Assembly (NCBI GenBank): GCA_032690845.1
Contig: CM064432.1
Span: 59,704,071 to 59,768,070, forward strand
Source of the DNA: Eleusine coracana subsp. coracana
Lineage: Eukaryota > Streptophyta > Magnoliopsida > Poales > Poaceae
Length of the DNA: 64,000 nucleotides
Direction of reading: 5' to 3'
The notes beneath the pieces were generated by a model that saw only the letters and a list, made by a program, of their open reading frames with translations, searched no databases and was not told the origin of the DNA. Position numbers and translations under genes: made by a program. Shown here piece by piece: positions 34,138 through 45,005 of this stretch; the stretch's first letter is position 1; the number at the start of each line of letters is the position of its first letter.

Positions 34138-37100
34138 ATGTCGCAGCCTCATCATCTCAAGCCTTCATCATCATCACCTAACCACACCATTCCCATTGTT
34201 AGCACGAGCTGCACGGCTGCACGAAGCACTCCCTGCTTCTTCCGTGCTGCCTCTTCGTTCTGCCTTCCGTCCTCCTCCTCCTCATCGACCTCATCACTGC
34301 TCTCGCTCGGCCGGCCGCTGCAACGACGTGCTCGCGCGCGGCGAGGGGACGCCATAGGGTGCGTGCCTTCCTCGGCGGCCAGGTCGTCAGAGACAGTGCC
34401 TAGCAGCAGCAGGAGTGGTTCTGCAGTTGATTCATCTTCTTCGGCCATGGCGGGGGTGCGAGGAGTGAGGGCGACGGCGACGATCAAGGTCACCGTGAGC
34501 GGGTTCCTGAACGACCTGAGGCCGTCGAGGGTGATCGACAACATCAAGGACCTCGTCGGCAGGGCGCTCAACCTCGAGCTCGTCAGCTCCGACCTGCTTG
34601 ACGCAAGTAAGCGCTCCACGCCTCCACCTTAGATCTAATTCGTTTATTATTATGCAATTTGCATTGGCATGCATGCATGCTTGCACATTTTTTGCGTCTA
34701 GTAGCAGCGTTTTTTTTGCATGTTGTTCCAAGGGAAAAAATGTACAGCAAATGCCTTAAACTTTAGTTTCAACACACACAAAGAAACTTATTTAGACGGT
34801 AGCTCAACTGTACGACCGGTCGGCCTTCTCTGGGGCTCGTCATGCCGTGATATTCCACGAGATGTTACTGGATTTTATGCCCACACGTACCGTGACGCGC
34901 GGGTAGTTGACTGTTTCTGAGCTTGGCGACGACAAGTCCTGCGGCAGTTAGACGTATAGCACGGCTGGAAAAAATTAAACCAGAGAAGAAATTAACCCAC
35001 AAGCTAATATAGTATCTTCCGTAAAAAAAAAAGAGAGGCTAATATAGTATATCATGGCGATTGGCGATCTGGAACAGGTAAGGTCCCGAGCTTGACCAGA
35101 GGTACACATGGAAAAGCATAGATCACTGCAACGGAAAGAGATCCTTCGATTCCGTCACGTATACTAGAAACGGAGGTCTAAGCTTGAGGTATGTAGTGTA
35201 CCGGCCGACCGAACAATTTCACACGCAGGACAAACCACCGGTTTAATTTCCTTCACGTGCACTGGCCATACCAATGGAATGTAAGCCAGGGAGTGCAAGG
35301 GCCATATTTTTTAAAAAACAGCGACAGCGACATACAACCGCTTGTATCTGAATCATACATATAGACATGGGCCTAGGATCGGTGCATTGATTAATAATCC
35401 TTTATCCCATTTGCTGCATGCATGTACTCCCTCCATTCAAAATATAGAGTGTGTGTAAAGGCATATCAAGCTTTATTTCTTTATTAACTATCAATTTTGC
35501 TCCTCAAAGTCATGGAGATTGTGATAAAAATTGGTAGGTACACATATATGTAAATATTTGGGATAATAATTATGCTCATATAATATTAGTTTTATTTTCG
35601 ATTGTATGGTATATAATTAAGATAAATTAGTGGTCAAACTACATTTTTAGATACAGCATGTTAAACTACACACTATATTTGAGATAGAGAAGGAGTATCG
35701 TACCAGCGATGGTTTTTAGATGAATCATATAGTACTTCATGTCTGGCACACCTCTCTGCAAGTTCCTCGACTCTGGTCGTCTCTATAGATATGAAGTGTT
35801 TTATTTCTTCTCTTTTACTTGTCGTCACAAAATGCTCAATGATGATATGATAGGGAAACAACAAGAACATATTTATTTTCTTTCTCAAACATGAAACTTA
35901 ATGCCAATCCCAACTTAAGAGTTATCTAGTTGGTATATGAGAAATACATTCTAATATAAAAAAGTGGTCGCATTATTTTCTTTCTATCAATACAGGAAAT
36001 GGAGTCGTACAAATAAGTTGTACTGCTACCGAGTAAACTAAATATTTTGTTAACCTTAACATATTTCGGTTCAGTTTATTGTTATACCACGACCGCGGTG
36101 GGCATTCGTTTGGCGGCAGTGCATGTCCCTGTTCAGCCGGTTTGTTCTTTGGTGACGAGTTTGGCTGGTGCGCTGTACCGGGTCACCGCATCACACTGTA
36201 CACCCGAATACGATTAGGGCCACCAAACAAAACAGTTTACATCATTCTAGATCGATGCACCATGCACGTGATCCATATATATGGTAGTAACTCAAGTGGA
36301 AGACGTACGGTAACTCTCTGACAGGGATTAATCTACTTTATGTATTTTTCAACTGGATGGTGACCAGACAGCTGAAGTGTAGATCTATAGGACTCTGTTA
36401 CTGGCACCTCTGCATGGTCGACCATGCTTATGTAGGAAAAGGGAAAGCAAGTTACCTACAGTGCCACTTTAGAACAAGGTCCGTATTCTTACTGCTAACT
36501 TAACTACAGTGGAACGATAGGTGCCCGCCTCAGTTCACGTCATACAACAGTTGATGTGGCCTGTTTTCAATTGGCTGATTGACCATTTCTCTGCTGCCGT
36601 GCAGGACATGAACTGTTCTTGAGTTTAGCACATGCTTTATACGATACCATCTAGGGCTAATTAACTCGCTTTGTGAACTAGCCGTTTGAGCTTGCAGCAG
36701 AAGATAGGACGCTGACGCGTATGCAATGTCTCGTTGTGAACAGAGGCGTTAAGATGTTCTATATATATTCATCAGCTTCAAAAACATCCAAACAACATGC
36801 TTTTTTCAATGTCGTTCACAATTCCTCCAAAGTAGTACATGTGAATGTGCGATATTGGAAAAGTACAAACGAGAATGAGAGTTGCTCTAATGCTTGATCT
36901 ATAACTTCGCACGTTCTGGTTCTGTAAATTGCAGAATGCACGGACGCAACCAAAAAATAAAACCAAATCAAATATCCTGATGAAAGCAAAGAACGGGTTT
37001 GTTGCACTTAAAACAACTGAATAAAATGAGATAAACAGCATAAGCTTTTCTGTCTAGTATCTACTAGTACACTCGTCTGATCAATCAATCTTTTTTTTTT

Positions 37101-40100
37101 GTGGATGCAATATGCAGAGACGGGGAAGGAGAAGCCAACGATCCGGAGCTACGCGCACCAGGTGGCCGACAACGACGACGAGGTCCTGACCTACGAGGCC
37201 GACTTCGACGTGCCGGCGAGCTTCGGCGCGGTGGGCGCCGTGCTTGTCAGCAACGAGCAGCAGCGCACGGAAATGTTCTTCGTCGACATCAAGCTGTCCT
37301 CATCGGACGGCGTGGAGATCACCACGATCAAGTGCAATTCGTGGGTGGCGCCCAACTCCGGCGACGATGCCGGGAAGCGCGTCTTCTTTGCCAACAAGGT
37401 ACGGTTATGCATCATCATCAGTACCTCTCTTTACGTTAATGTGACTGCTACGTGGAATTAACTGCTATTACTTTACCGGTAGTCAATCAATATGAGAAGT
37501 TGACAAGCAGATTGAGGCTATTCATCCATGTAAAGTCATCTCGTCACTGAAAATAAATATAGGCGTCTGCGTCAGAAAAATCAAGTCGATACGTAGTCAA
37601 TACAGTATTGATCCTGGATGAAGTGTGGGTCAAGTCATGTTGATTAGTGGTAAAGTGATATGCGGTATGGGATAACCAGTGAATTGCATTACTTGCACAC
37701 AAGTTCAGAGGCTGGAATATTAAAATTTATTCTCATTTAAAAGAAAATTCAGAAAATAAAAGTGTCCTGGGCTCCTGACTTGCCTAAATATCTAACTCGA
37801 TTGACAACTACCATGAACAAGGTTCAAAAAGTTGCTGGAACCGACCGGCTCGGTTTGGCTGATAACTGGTTGGTTAACTAAGGAACCGGCCGACTACCTG
37901 TTTAGCTACAACAACTAGTTATAGTTAGCCGGACGGAACCGGCCGGTTAGGGTGACAGGCCGGGACCGATTCTCCGGTTCACTAGATAACTGGCCGACTA
38001 ACTGTTTAGCTACAACAACTAGTTAGGTATAAGAAGAAACTTCTGACTTATGGTCCATGAGCCACAGTTCAACCAGACTGAGATGATTCTGAAATTTGAA
38101 GTAGCACTGAAAAATACTTGTGCCATTTTGTGGATGCAGCCTTACCTGCCGAGCCAGACGCCGCCCGGGCTCCTGAGCTACCGGAAGAAGGACCTGGAGC
38201 AGAAGCGCGGCAACGGGCGCGGTCAAAGGAAGTCAACCGACCGCATCTACGACTACGACGTGTACAATGACCTCGCCAACCCCGACAGCAACGCCGACCT
38301 GGCTCGCCCGGTCCTCGGCGGCAGCAAGCAGTTCCCCTACCCTCGCCGCTGCCGCACCGGCCGGCCCGCAACCAAGACCGGTAATTTATTTACAAACACA
38401 TGCACACATCGCATGATCATCGTGCACTTGCACGTCAGTAGTTCATGATCCAATAATTAACGGCATGATAAATTATCAAAAAAAAAAAATTAACGGCATG
38501 ATGAAATGCAGACCCGAAGACGGAGTCTAGGGGCGGCGACAACTACGTGCCGCGGGACGAGGCGTTCTCGGAGGAGAAGCTGCTGCAGTTCTCGTTGACG
38601 ACGGTGCAGTCCGTGCTGAGCGCCGTGGTGCCGGCCGCGCAGTCCGCGCTCATCGACCCCAACCTGGGCTTCCCCTCCTTCTTCGTCATCGACAAGCTGT
38701 TCGAGGACGGCGTGAAGCTGCCGCCGGCCGAGCAGCTCGGCTTCCTGCGCAGCGTCGTGCCGCGCCTGCTCCAGCTGCTCCGCGACAGCCCCGGCGACCA
38801 AGTCCTCCTCTTCGACATGCCCGCCAATGTCCAAAGTACGTTCTCTTTTTTTTTTTGTATGAAAATGTCCATCAGCGTAGCGTGCCATACAAATTACTGT
38901 AGTTGTTTGGTACTATTCAGAAACTGATGTGGATTGTTTTTTTACACGACAGAGGACAAGTTCGCTTGGTTGAGGGACGAGGAGTTTGCGAGGGAGACGC
39001 TTGCCGGTATCAATCCCTACGCGATTGAGCTCGTCAGGGAGTTTCCTCTAAAGAGCAAGCTCGACCCGGCAGTGTACGGTCCAGCGGAGTCCGCGATCAC
39101 CGCCGACGTGCTGGAGAAGCAGATGGGCCACGTGATGACGGTGTCCGAGGCGGTGAAGCAGAAGCGTCTCTTCATGCTGGACTTCCACGACCTGTTCCTC
39201 CCCTACGTGCACAAGATCCGTGCGCTGAAGCACACCACCATGTACGGCTCCCGTACCGTCTTCTTCCTCACCTCCGACGGCACCCTCCGCCTCCTCGCTA
39301 TCGAGCTGACCCGCCCCAAATCCGCCACGCAACCCCAGTGGCGCCGCGTGTTCACCCCGTCCACGGCGGACACCACCGAGTCGTGGCTGTGGCGGATGGC
39401 CAAGTCCCACGTGCGCGCCCACGACGCGGGCCACCACGAGCTCGTCTCCCACTGGCTCCGCACCCACTGCGCCGTGGAGCCCTACATCCTCGCGGCCAAC
39501 CGCCAGCTCAGCGAGCTCCACCCCGTGTTCCACCTCCTCCGCCCGCACTTCCGCTACACGACGCGGATCAACGCCATGGCACGGTCCGCGCTCATCAGCG
39601 CCGGCGGGATCATCGAGACCACCTTCTCCCCCGGACGCTACGCCATGGAGCTCAGCTCCGCCGCCTACGCCAACCTCTGGCGCTTCGACGCGGAGGCACT
39701 CCCCGCCGACCTCGTCCGCCGCGGCATGGCCGAGCTGGACCCGGAATCCGACCACGGGCTCAAGCTCACCATCCAGGACTACCCGTTCGCCAACGACGGG
39801 TTGCTGATCTGGGACGCGATCCAGAACTGGGTCCAGGCCTACGTGGCGAGGTTCTACCCGGACGCCGCCAGCGTGGCGGACGACGTGGAGCTGCAGGCGT
39901 TCTGGACGGAGGTGAGGACGGTGGGGCACGGGGACAAGAAGGACGAGCCGTGGTGGCCGGTGCTCGACACGCCGGCGACCCTGGCCCACACGCTGACGAC
40001 CATCGTGTGGGTGGCGTCGGCGCACCACGCGGCGGTCAACTTCGGGCAGTACGACTTCGGCGGGTACTTCCCGAACCGGCCCTCCATCGCGCGGACCAAG

Positions 40101-40484
40101 ATGCCAGTGGAGGAGCCCGTGGACGCGGCGGCCATGGCCGCGTTCCTCGACAACCCGGACCAGGCGCTGCGCGAGTGCTTCCCGTCGCAGGTGCAGGCCA
40201 CGCTCGTGATGGCCGTGCTCAACCTGCTGTCCGCGCACTCGCCCGACGAGGAGTACCTCGGCGGGATGGAGAACGTGCCGTGGAACGACGACGAGAAGGT
40301 GCGGGCGGCGTACGGGGAGTTTCACGCGAGGTTGAAGGAGATTGAGGGGATTATTGATGGGAGGAACAGGGATAGGAAGCTCAGGAACCGGTGCGGCGCG
40401 GGGATGTTGCCGTATCAGCTCATGAAGCCCTTCTCTCAGCCTGGTGTCACAGGCAAGGGCATACCCAACAGCACGTCCATTTGA
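34138..40484 (+). CDS. LOX: Chloroplast-type 13-lipoxygenase (type 2 LOX)
   Basis: Five exons: 34138-34606, 37118-37398, 38140-38380, 38512-38835 and 38953-40484, giving 948 residues. GT-AG joins restore family sequence (LLDA-KTGKEKPTI, PATKT-DPKTES, PANVQ-KDKFAW). Residues 1-103 are Ser/Arg-rich, a probable plastid transit peptide before MAGVRGVRA at residue 104. A PLAT beta-barrel follows, then the catalytic domain. Iron ligands are present: His605 and His610 (HWLRTH), His797 and Asn801 (HAAVN), and C-terminal Ile948. Phe in ETTFSPG, where 9-LOX has Val, and Ala in SAGG point to 13S-oxygenation. Type 2 13-LOXs oxidise linolenate for jasmonate or green-leaf volatiles. The last exon is unusually long and the end is STSI rather than the common SISI. 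Confidence 0.93.
35427..35695. mobile_element. Stowaway-like MITE in LOX intron 1
   Basis: The left end is CTCCCTCCATTCAAAATATA and the reverse complement of the right end is CTCCTTCTCTATCTCAAATA. A TA dinucleotide flanks each side (35425-35426 and 35696-35697), the Tc1/Mariner Stowaway signature. 269 bp, AT-rich, non-coding. Confidence 0.75.
37885..38025. repeat. Direct repeat of about 37 bp in LOX intron 2
   Basis: AC(C/T)GGCCGACTA followed by CTGTTTAGCTACAACAACTA recurs with a period of 104 bases (starts about 37885 and 37989), with ACCGGCCG/CGGCCGGT motifs between. It ends about 115 bases before exon 3. Confidence 0.8.
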
Positions 40485-41176
40485 TTTCAATTCGAGGAGG
40501 CATCTTCGTTGTCGGGTGGCTGCTGCAGAAATTGATGAGCACTACAAGTGCAAACACTACTTGACGTAAAATACTGTGTGTGTATAGTTCCCCTTTGTGT
40601 TCAAGTATACTATATGTTTCCCATTTATCTTATTCAGTTTCAATGACAAGATGCGTTGGTATCTCTTCTTGATTTTTATCAATCAGATATAGATGTAATC
40701 CTGGAATTCACAGTTGTATGAATAGCATTCTTTTTTGCACCTTTTTTTTTCGAAATGTTTTGCACTGTGTTGATGTGCTGGAAAGCGCTGTATGGTAACA
40801 ACAAGATCTCAAATTGTACGAATGGAACAAACCGACTGTTCTATCAGGAAAACGAAACACTTCTATTCTCTCTCTCTATTCTACTCGAAAACAGCGCGCG
40901 AAATAGTGGCTGAACTGAAAAGGTACGACACATTGGCCACTCCAATCACTTCACATAAAAATCTAACCTTGAATTTATGCTGCTTATTATTATAGAAAAT
41001 CTCTTTTATCATCCTGGGATTCTGGTAAGCAATACGCTGTGGTAATACAAACGAACAAAAGCCGACCTCGATTCGACCGAAGCCCACAAACGTCTCGTTT
41101 GGCGACCAACTGCCCGCACCGATTCGTCGGCCCGTTTTGCTCATCGCCGACTCCGGCCACCACCGCGCCGGGCGCC
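40485..41176. other. LOX 3' UTR and GPATCH11 promoter
   Basis: Non-coding. The frame of the next gene is open from 41039, but the region before 41177 lacks family similarity. No distinctive regulatory motif was recognised. Confidence 0.5.
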
Positions 41177-43243
41177 ATGGAGCCCGACGCCGACGACGAC
41201 TACATGGGCGACCTCTCCCACTTCCTCCCGCCGGACCCCTCCTCCTCCCCGTCCAGGAGCCTCGGGCGCCGGAAGCAGCCCACGGGGCAGGCGCAGCCGC
41301 AGCCAGCGGCAGCGTCTCGAGCGAAGCGCGCGAAGGGGGTGCCGTGGAAGGAGCGGCGGCGACAGGAGCGCGAGAGCAAGCAGCGCGAGGAGGACGCCCG
41401 CACGATGGCCGGGCTCGCGGAGGCCATCCCGGAGAGCAACGTCGGGTTCAAGATGCTGAAGCAGATGGGGTACGACCCGGGTGCCCGCGGCGGCGCCACC
41501 GAACCGGTCGGCATCGAGATCCGCCGCTCGAGGGCGGGCCTCGGAGCGGAGCCCGCGGTGGCTCCGGTGGCGCCGGCATCGCTGCCGGTGGAGAGATCGC
41601 GTGAGGAGGTGGAAAGGGAGAGGAGGCGGCAGGAGGAGATGATGGTGGAGCTGAGGGCGAGGAAGAGCACGCAGTGGAGGGGCCGGCGGGTGGTATGGGA
41701 CTACCGCAAGGCCGAGGCCGCGCTCGCGCAGCTGGAGAACCGGGAGGTCGAGCCGCCTGCTCCGGAAGGGGACAACGAGAAGGGAGCAGAGGAAGAGGAA
41801 GAGGAGATTATTACTGAAGAGGTAATCAATTTTGCTCCTCTGCTCAAGAGGATTAAACCTGTTTGCTCGCTGATTATACTACTTCGATGCTGTTTTAGAT
41901 AACCTTATGTTACTGTGTTTTCTAGCATTCTTCTAATAAAACTGGATTCATGTGAAGTCATGAAAATTTTTGATGGTCAGCAGAAGATGGGCAATTTATT
42001 ATTTCTCAGTCGAGGACCGTAGTACTAAGTTTGAGGGTGTTCTTCTATCTTGTCACCGTTGCCCATTATCTTCGACATCATAGATATGCATATCATAATA
42101 CAAATGAGACCTTGCTCATTTGGTTTCCTATAACAGTATTAAGCATGAATGTTTGTCACCTCTTGATAATGGTATGGTATGCCAAATATATGGAACACGC
42201 AGCCTACTCATATTGTGTTGTGCGAAGACTGTTAAGAGTCACATAACTATGCGCAACTGTGAAGTTTTTTAACTTTCTGCAAGTGCTGCCAAAAGGAACG
42301 AGATTAACATGACATGCATTGTTATGCAGGATTTGCAAAATATATTGGCTAAATTGCGAGATCACCACAACTATTGCCTTTACTGTGGGTGCAAGGTGAG
42401 CTCCTTTCTGGACGAGATTAAATTGATTTTATAATATGTACTTCATGCGCATCTTGTGATAACATTGCATCTTTGGTCAGTCAAATAAAATTGGGAAATT
42501 CCTTCAGTGCCATTGAAAACTCTCCTGACCCCTTGAACGCCACCGCAAAAACTTTAATCCCGTCTATGACAGCATTTTTTAACTTTTTCCTGTCAATGCC
42601 ATTACCATCTAATTTTCAGTAATAACAGCTAGATGCAGCAACAAAATGACCCTTTTGCCCACCTTGTCTTCAACCTTGAGCCAGTGACTTCTTCGTTGGA
42701 GCTCCGCCCAAATCTTACGCTGAGGCCGCCGCAGAGCTCCCTTGCGCCATGACTGCCTGCCTCCACCTCGAATCTTGCACGCAGCGACCAAATCGCTGCA
42801 GGGGATGGGCCGGAGAGCACGTGAGACGGCAGTTGGCCAGCGCATCACAGATGGTGTCGAAGATGGCGCATGACAGCAGGTGGCCAGGGATTAAAGTTTA
42901 AGAAACCTGGCATGGACAGGATTAAAAGTTTTTGCGGTGGTGTTCAAGGGATCAGTAGAGTTTTTAATGGCACTGAAGGAATTTGCCCAATAAAATTTTA
43001 TGCTGTACAGTTGCATAGTCGTAATGAAAGGCTTGTATTCATCCACCCCAGAATTGCATTGTGATCCAAAACTGCAGTAACATTAATATTTTGTATAATT
43101 TAATTATATTTGCAGCCAGAAATATCATTCTATAAGAACTGTAACACATTTTGATCTGGATGCCTTCCCTCGTTTTTTTTCAGTATGAATCAGCAGAATC
43201 ACTAGCAAATGAATGCCCTGGGCCTAATGAGGATGACCATTGA
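41177..43243 (+). CDS. GPATCH11: G-patch domain protein, GPATCH11-like
   Basis: Three exons: 41177-41821, 42330-42395 and 43184-43243, all phase 0, giving 256 residues. The start is ATG at 41177 (MEPDADDDYMGDLSHF). A basic helix follows (KERRRQERESKQREED). The G-patch spans about residues 86-125 (NVGFKMLKQMGYDPG, then RRSRAGLG). A Glu-rich stretch ends exon 1. Exons 2-3 encode the DUF4187 tail YCLYCGCKYESAESLANECPGPNEDDH, with a CxxC and a later Cys, which confirms both joins. G-patch proteins activate DEAH helicases in RNA processing. Vertebrate GPATCH11 is nuclear; the plant role is not established. Intron 2 carries a MULE-type MITE. Confidence 0.93.
42493..42988. mobile_element. Mutator-like (MULE) MITE in GPATCH11 intron 2, 496 bp
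   Basis: Long terminal inverted repeats: GGGAAATTCCTTCAGTGCC at the left and GGCACTGAAGGAATTTGCCC at the right, continuing inward as GGGGTCAGG- and CACCGCAAAAACTTTAAT-type blocks on both sides. A perfect 9-bp duplication AATAAAATT lies at 42484-42492 and 42989-42997, the Mutator hallmark. There is no transposase frame, so it is non-autonomous. Confidence 0.9.
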
Positions 43244-45005
43244 TTTACTGTTTGAAGGGTGACAAAGGATTGTCCTAGATACAACAGGTTAGATTCAATT
43301 ATCTCTTGAGTGATGTTTGGTTATAATTTGCGTACTACATGGATTCCTGATACACTGGAAGATCACAAATTTACGTGTATGTCCTTATCGTAGAGACATG
43401 ATAAGCTCAATGTCTTCGTTTATTAGCTATATGTGTTGCTCTTATACTAGTTAAATAGTTAGTTGCCACTTACATGGTCACGTTAAAACCCTTGTGTTGA
43501 CAGAAATTGACCATCCTGCAAGTACCGGAAGCTATAAGCCTATAACTCGTTTCTTCTATAGTTCTTACCATGTGAATCTCTCCTACATGTGGAATACCTC
43601 AAAATTAAAACTGAGTTTGTCCTTCATTAGTTTGTAGCCGGAAAGACTGGTCAGAAAGTTCCAGGGAGGGATGAGCATATTTCCATATGGATTGCAGGAT
43701 TTACTGTTCCTTGCTACGAAGAAGGCTGGAGTCATGCTACAACTTCAGAAGGCCATCATCAGTTTACTCTATGCGCCAATGCACTTTGCAGCTGGAACAG
43801 AAGATGTGCCAGTGATCAAAACTTAAGCAAGCTGGAATATGATAAGCAAACTGCACCTTTCTATCTGCTTGACTGCTTCCCAACTGAGCGAGTGAGGGGG
43901 CTGTGTTATCTACATCTGCTCAAATTTGTATCTTCGAATGGCTGGTAATATTTTCTCCAGTTTTGCTTATACACTGCCATATTGGGATCTCTATACAACG
44001 CAATCCTTGTTGTACACTACTGTCAGGTTTGTGCGTTGTTTATCACAGATTTCATGGCACATTGCCTCAATTTTCTTTCTGTGCCCTACCTCAGGCTATT
44101 TCTTCTCCCCTTATTTCCTCTGTAGCAGCAACAGTTCGAATGTGTACAAGGGAATTTATGCGGAAAGAAAATTAAATAACAACAAAGCCAATAGAGTAAG
44201 ATGACCGCAACAGGTTCGCCATGGCCATCTTTCGAAATTTGAAGATTAAAGAAGCCGCTACATGGATCTCATTCTCACCTCTGACAGCCTATCAACGGAA
44301 CATCACTGGTCCTTAGAGCATGCGGCAAAGCCACGCTGTGCCTACGGTCTCACTTTACATAAACAAAACCCAATGGAACCGATTCCTGGTAATGCCAGAG
44401 AACATTGGAGGGAAAGAGCAAATAGCATGTAAGTATTACCTTCGCTAGTTTTTCCTTTCCAGAAAAAAAAAAGGAAGTTTTGCAGTCTGGATCAATGTGA
44501 ATAGTACTACATGACACCGGGCCTGCTTTTGTCCAGGTCTTTCACCTGACAGTAATATCCGCTACGATTGAAAAGACCACAGTATAAGCTGTAATCACAG
44601 AGGTAACAACACATCCACATGGCAGAGAGTCTGAGCTAGGCTCTAATCTCCACCACAAAATCATCCAACTTGATCAACCTTTTTTTCGTCTGGATGACAG
44701 TCTGCACACTGTCATACTGAAAAAAGGGTTGCCTTGAATGAGCAGAGCACACTAACAAAAGACAGATTAATTTATCGAGTCAGAGTCCTCGACAAGCATA
44801 CCGATAACTTCAAATAAGTCATGGAGGTTTACATAGACGCAACAGAAGAGGTCATGGGCATATTTCCTCACAAAGAAATCAGTTGCCCGGCATTTCAGGA
44901 ATTCGTGCCAGACGGGAATCCAGAGCTAGCAAAAAGCAGGTAGCAAATTGAGCTTCAGTTTCATATCTCCTGTGCGACTATGGCGGGCATCACTTTATTT
45001 AGCCA
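43244..45005. other. GPATCH11 3' region and SPL14 3' region
   Basis: The genes converge here. No coding frame with features is seen; the frames at 43903-44204 are short and unsupported. SPL14 3' UTR probably occupies the last few hundred bases. The GPATCH11 3' UTR could extend well past 43243. Confidence 0.5.

Noticed and set aside
34447..34449. Downstream ATG as the LOX start (MAGVRGVRA)
   Set aside because: Starting at 34138 adds a Ser/Arg-rich segment typical of a plastid transit peptide. The shorter form remains possible if transcription starts later.
39048..40490. 480-codon minus-strand frame, and a 335-codon frame at 39338-40345
   Set aside because: Shadows of the GC-rich LOX last exon. 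Their His/Arg/Val-rich translation has no domain and the plus frame is a clear lipoxygenase.
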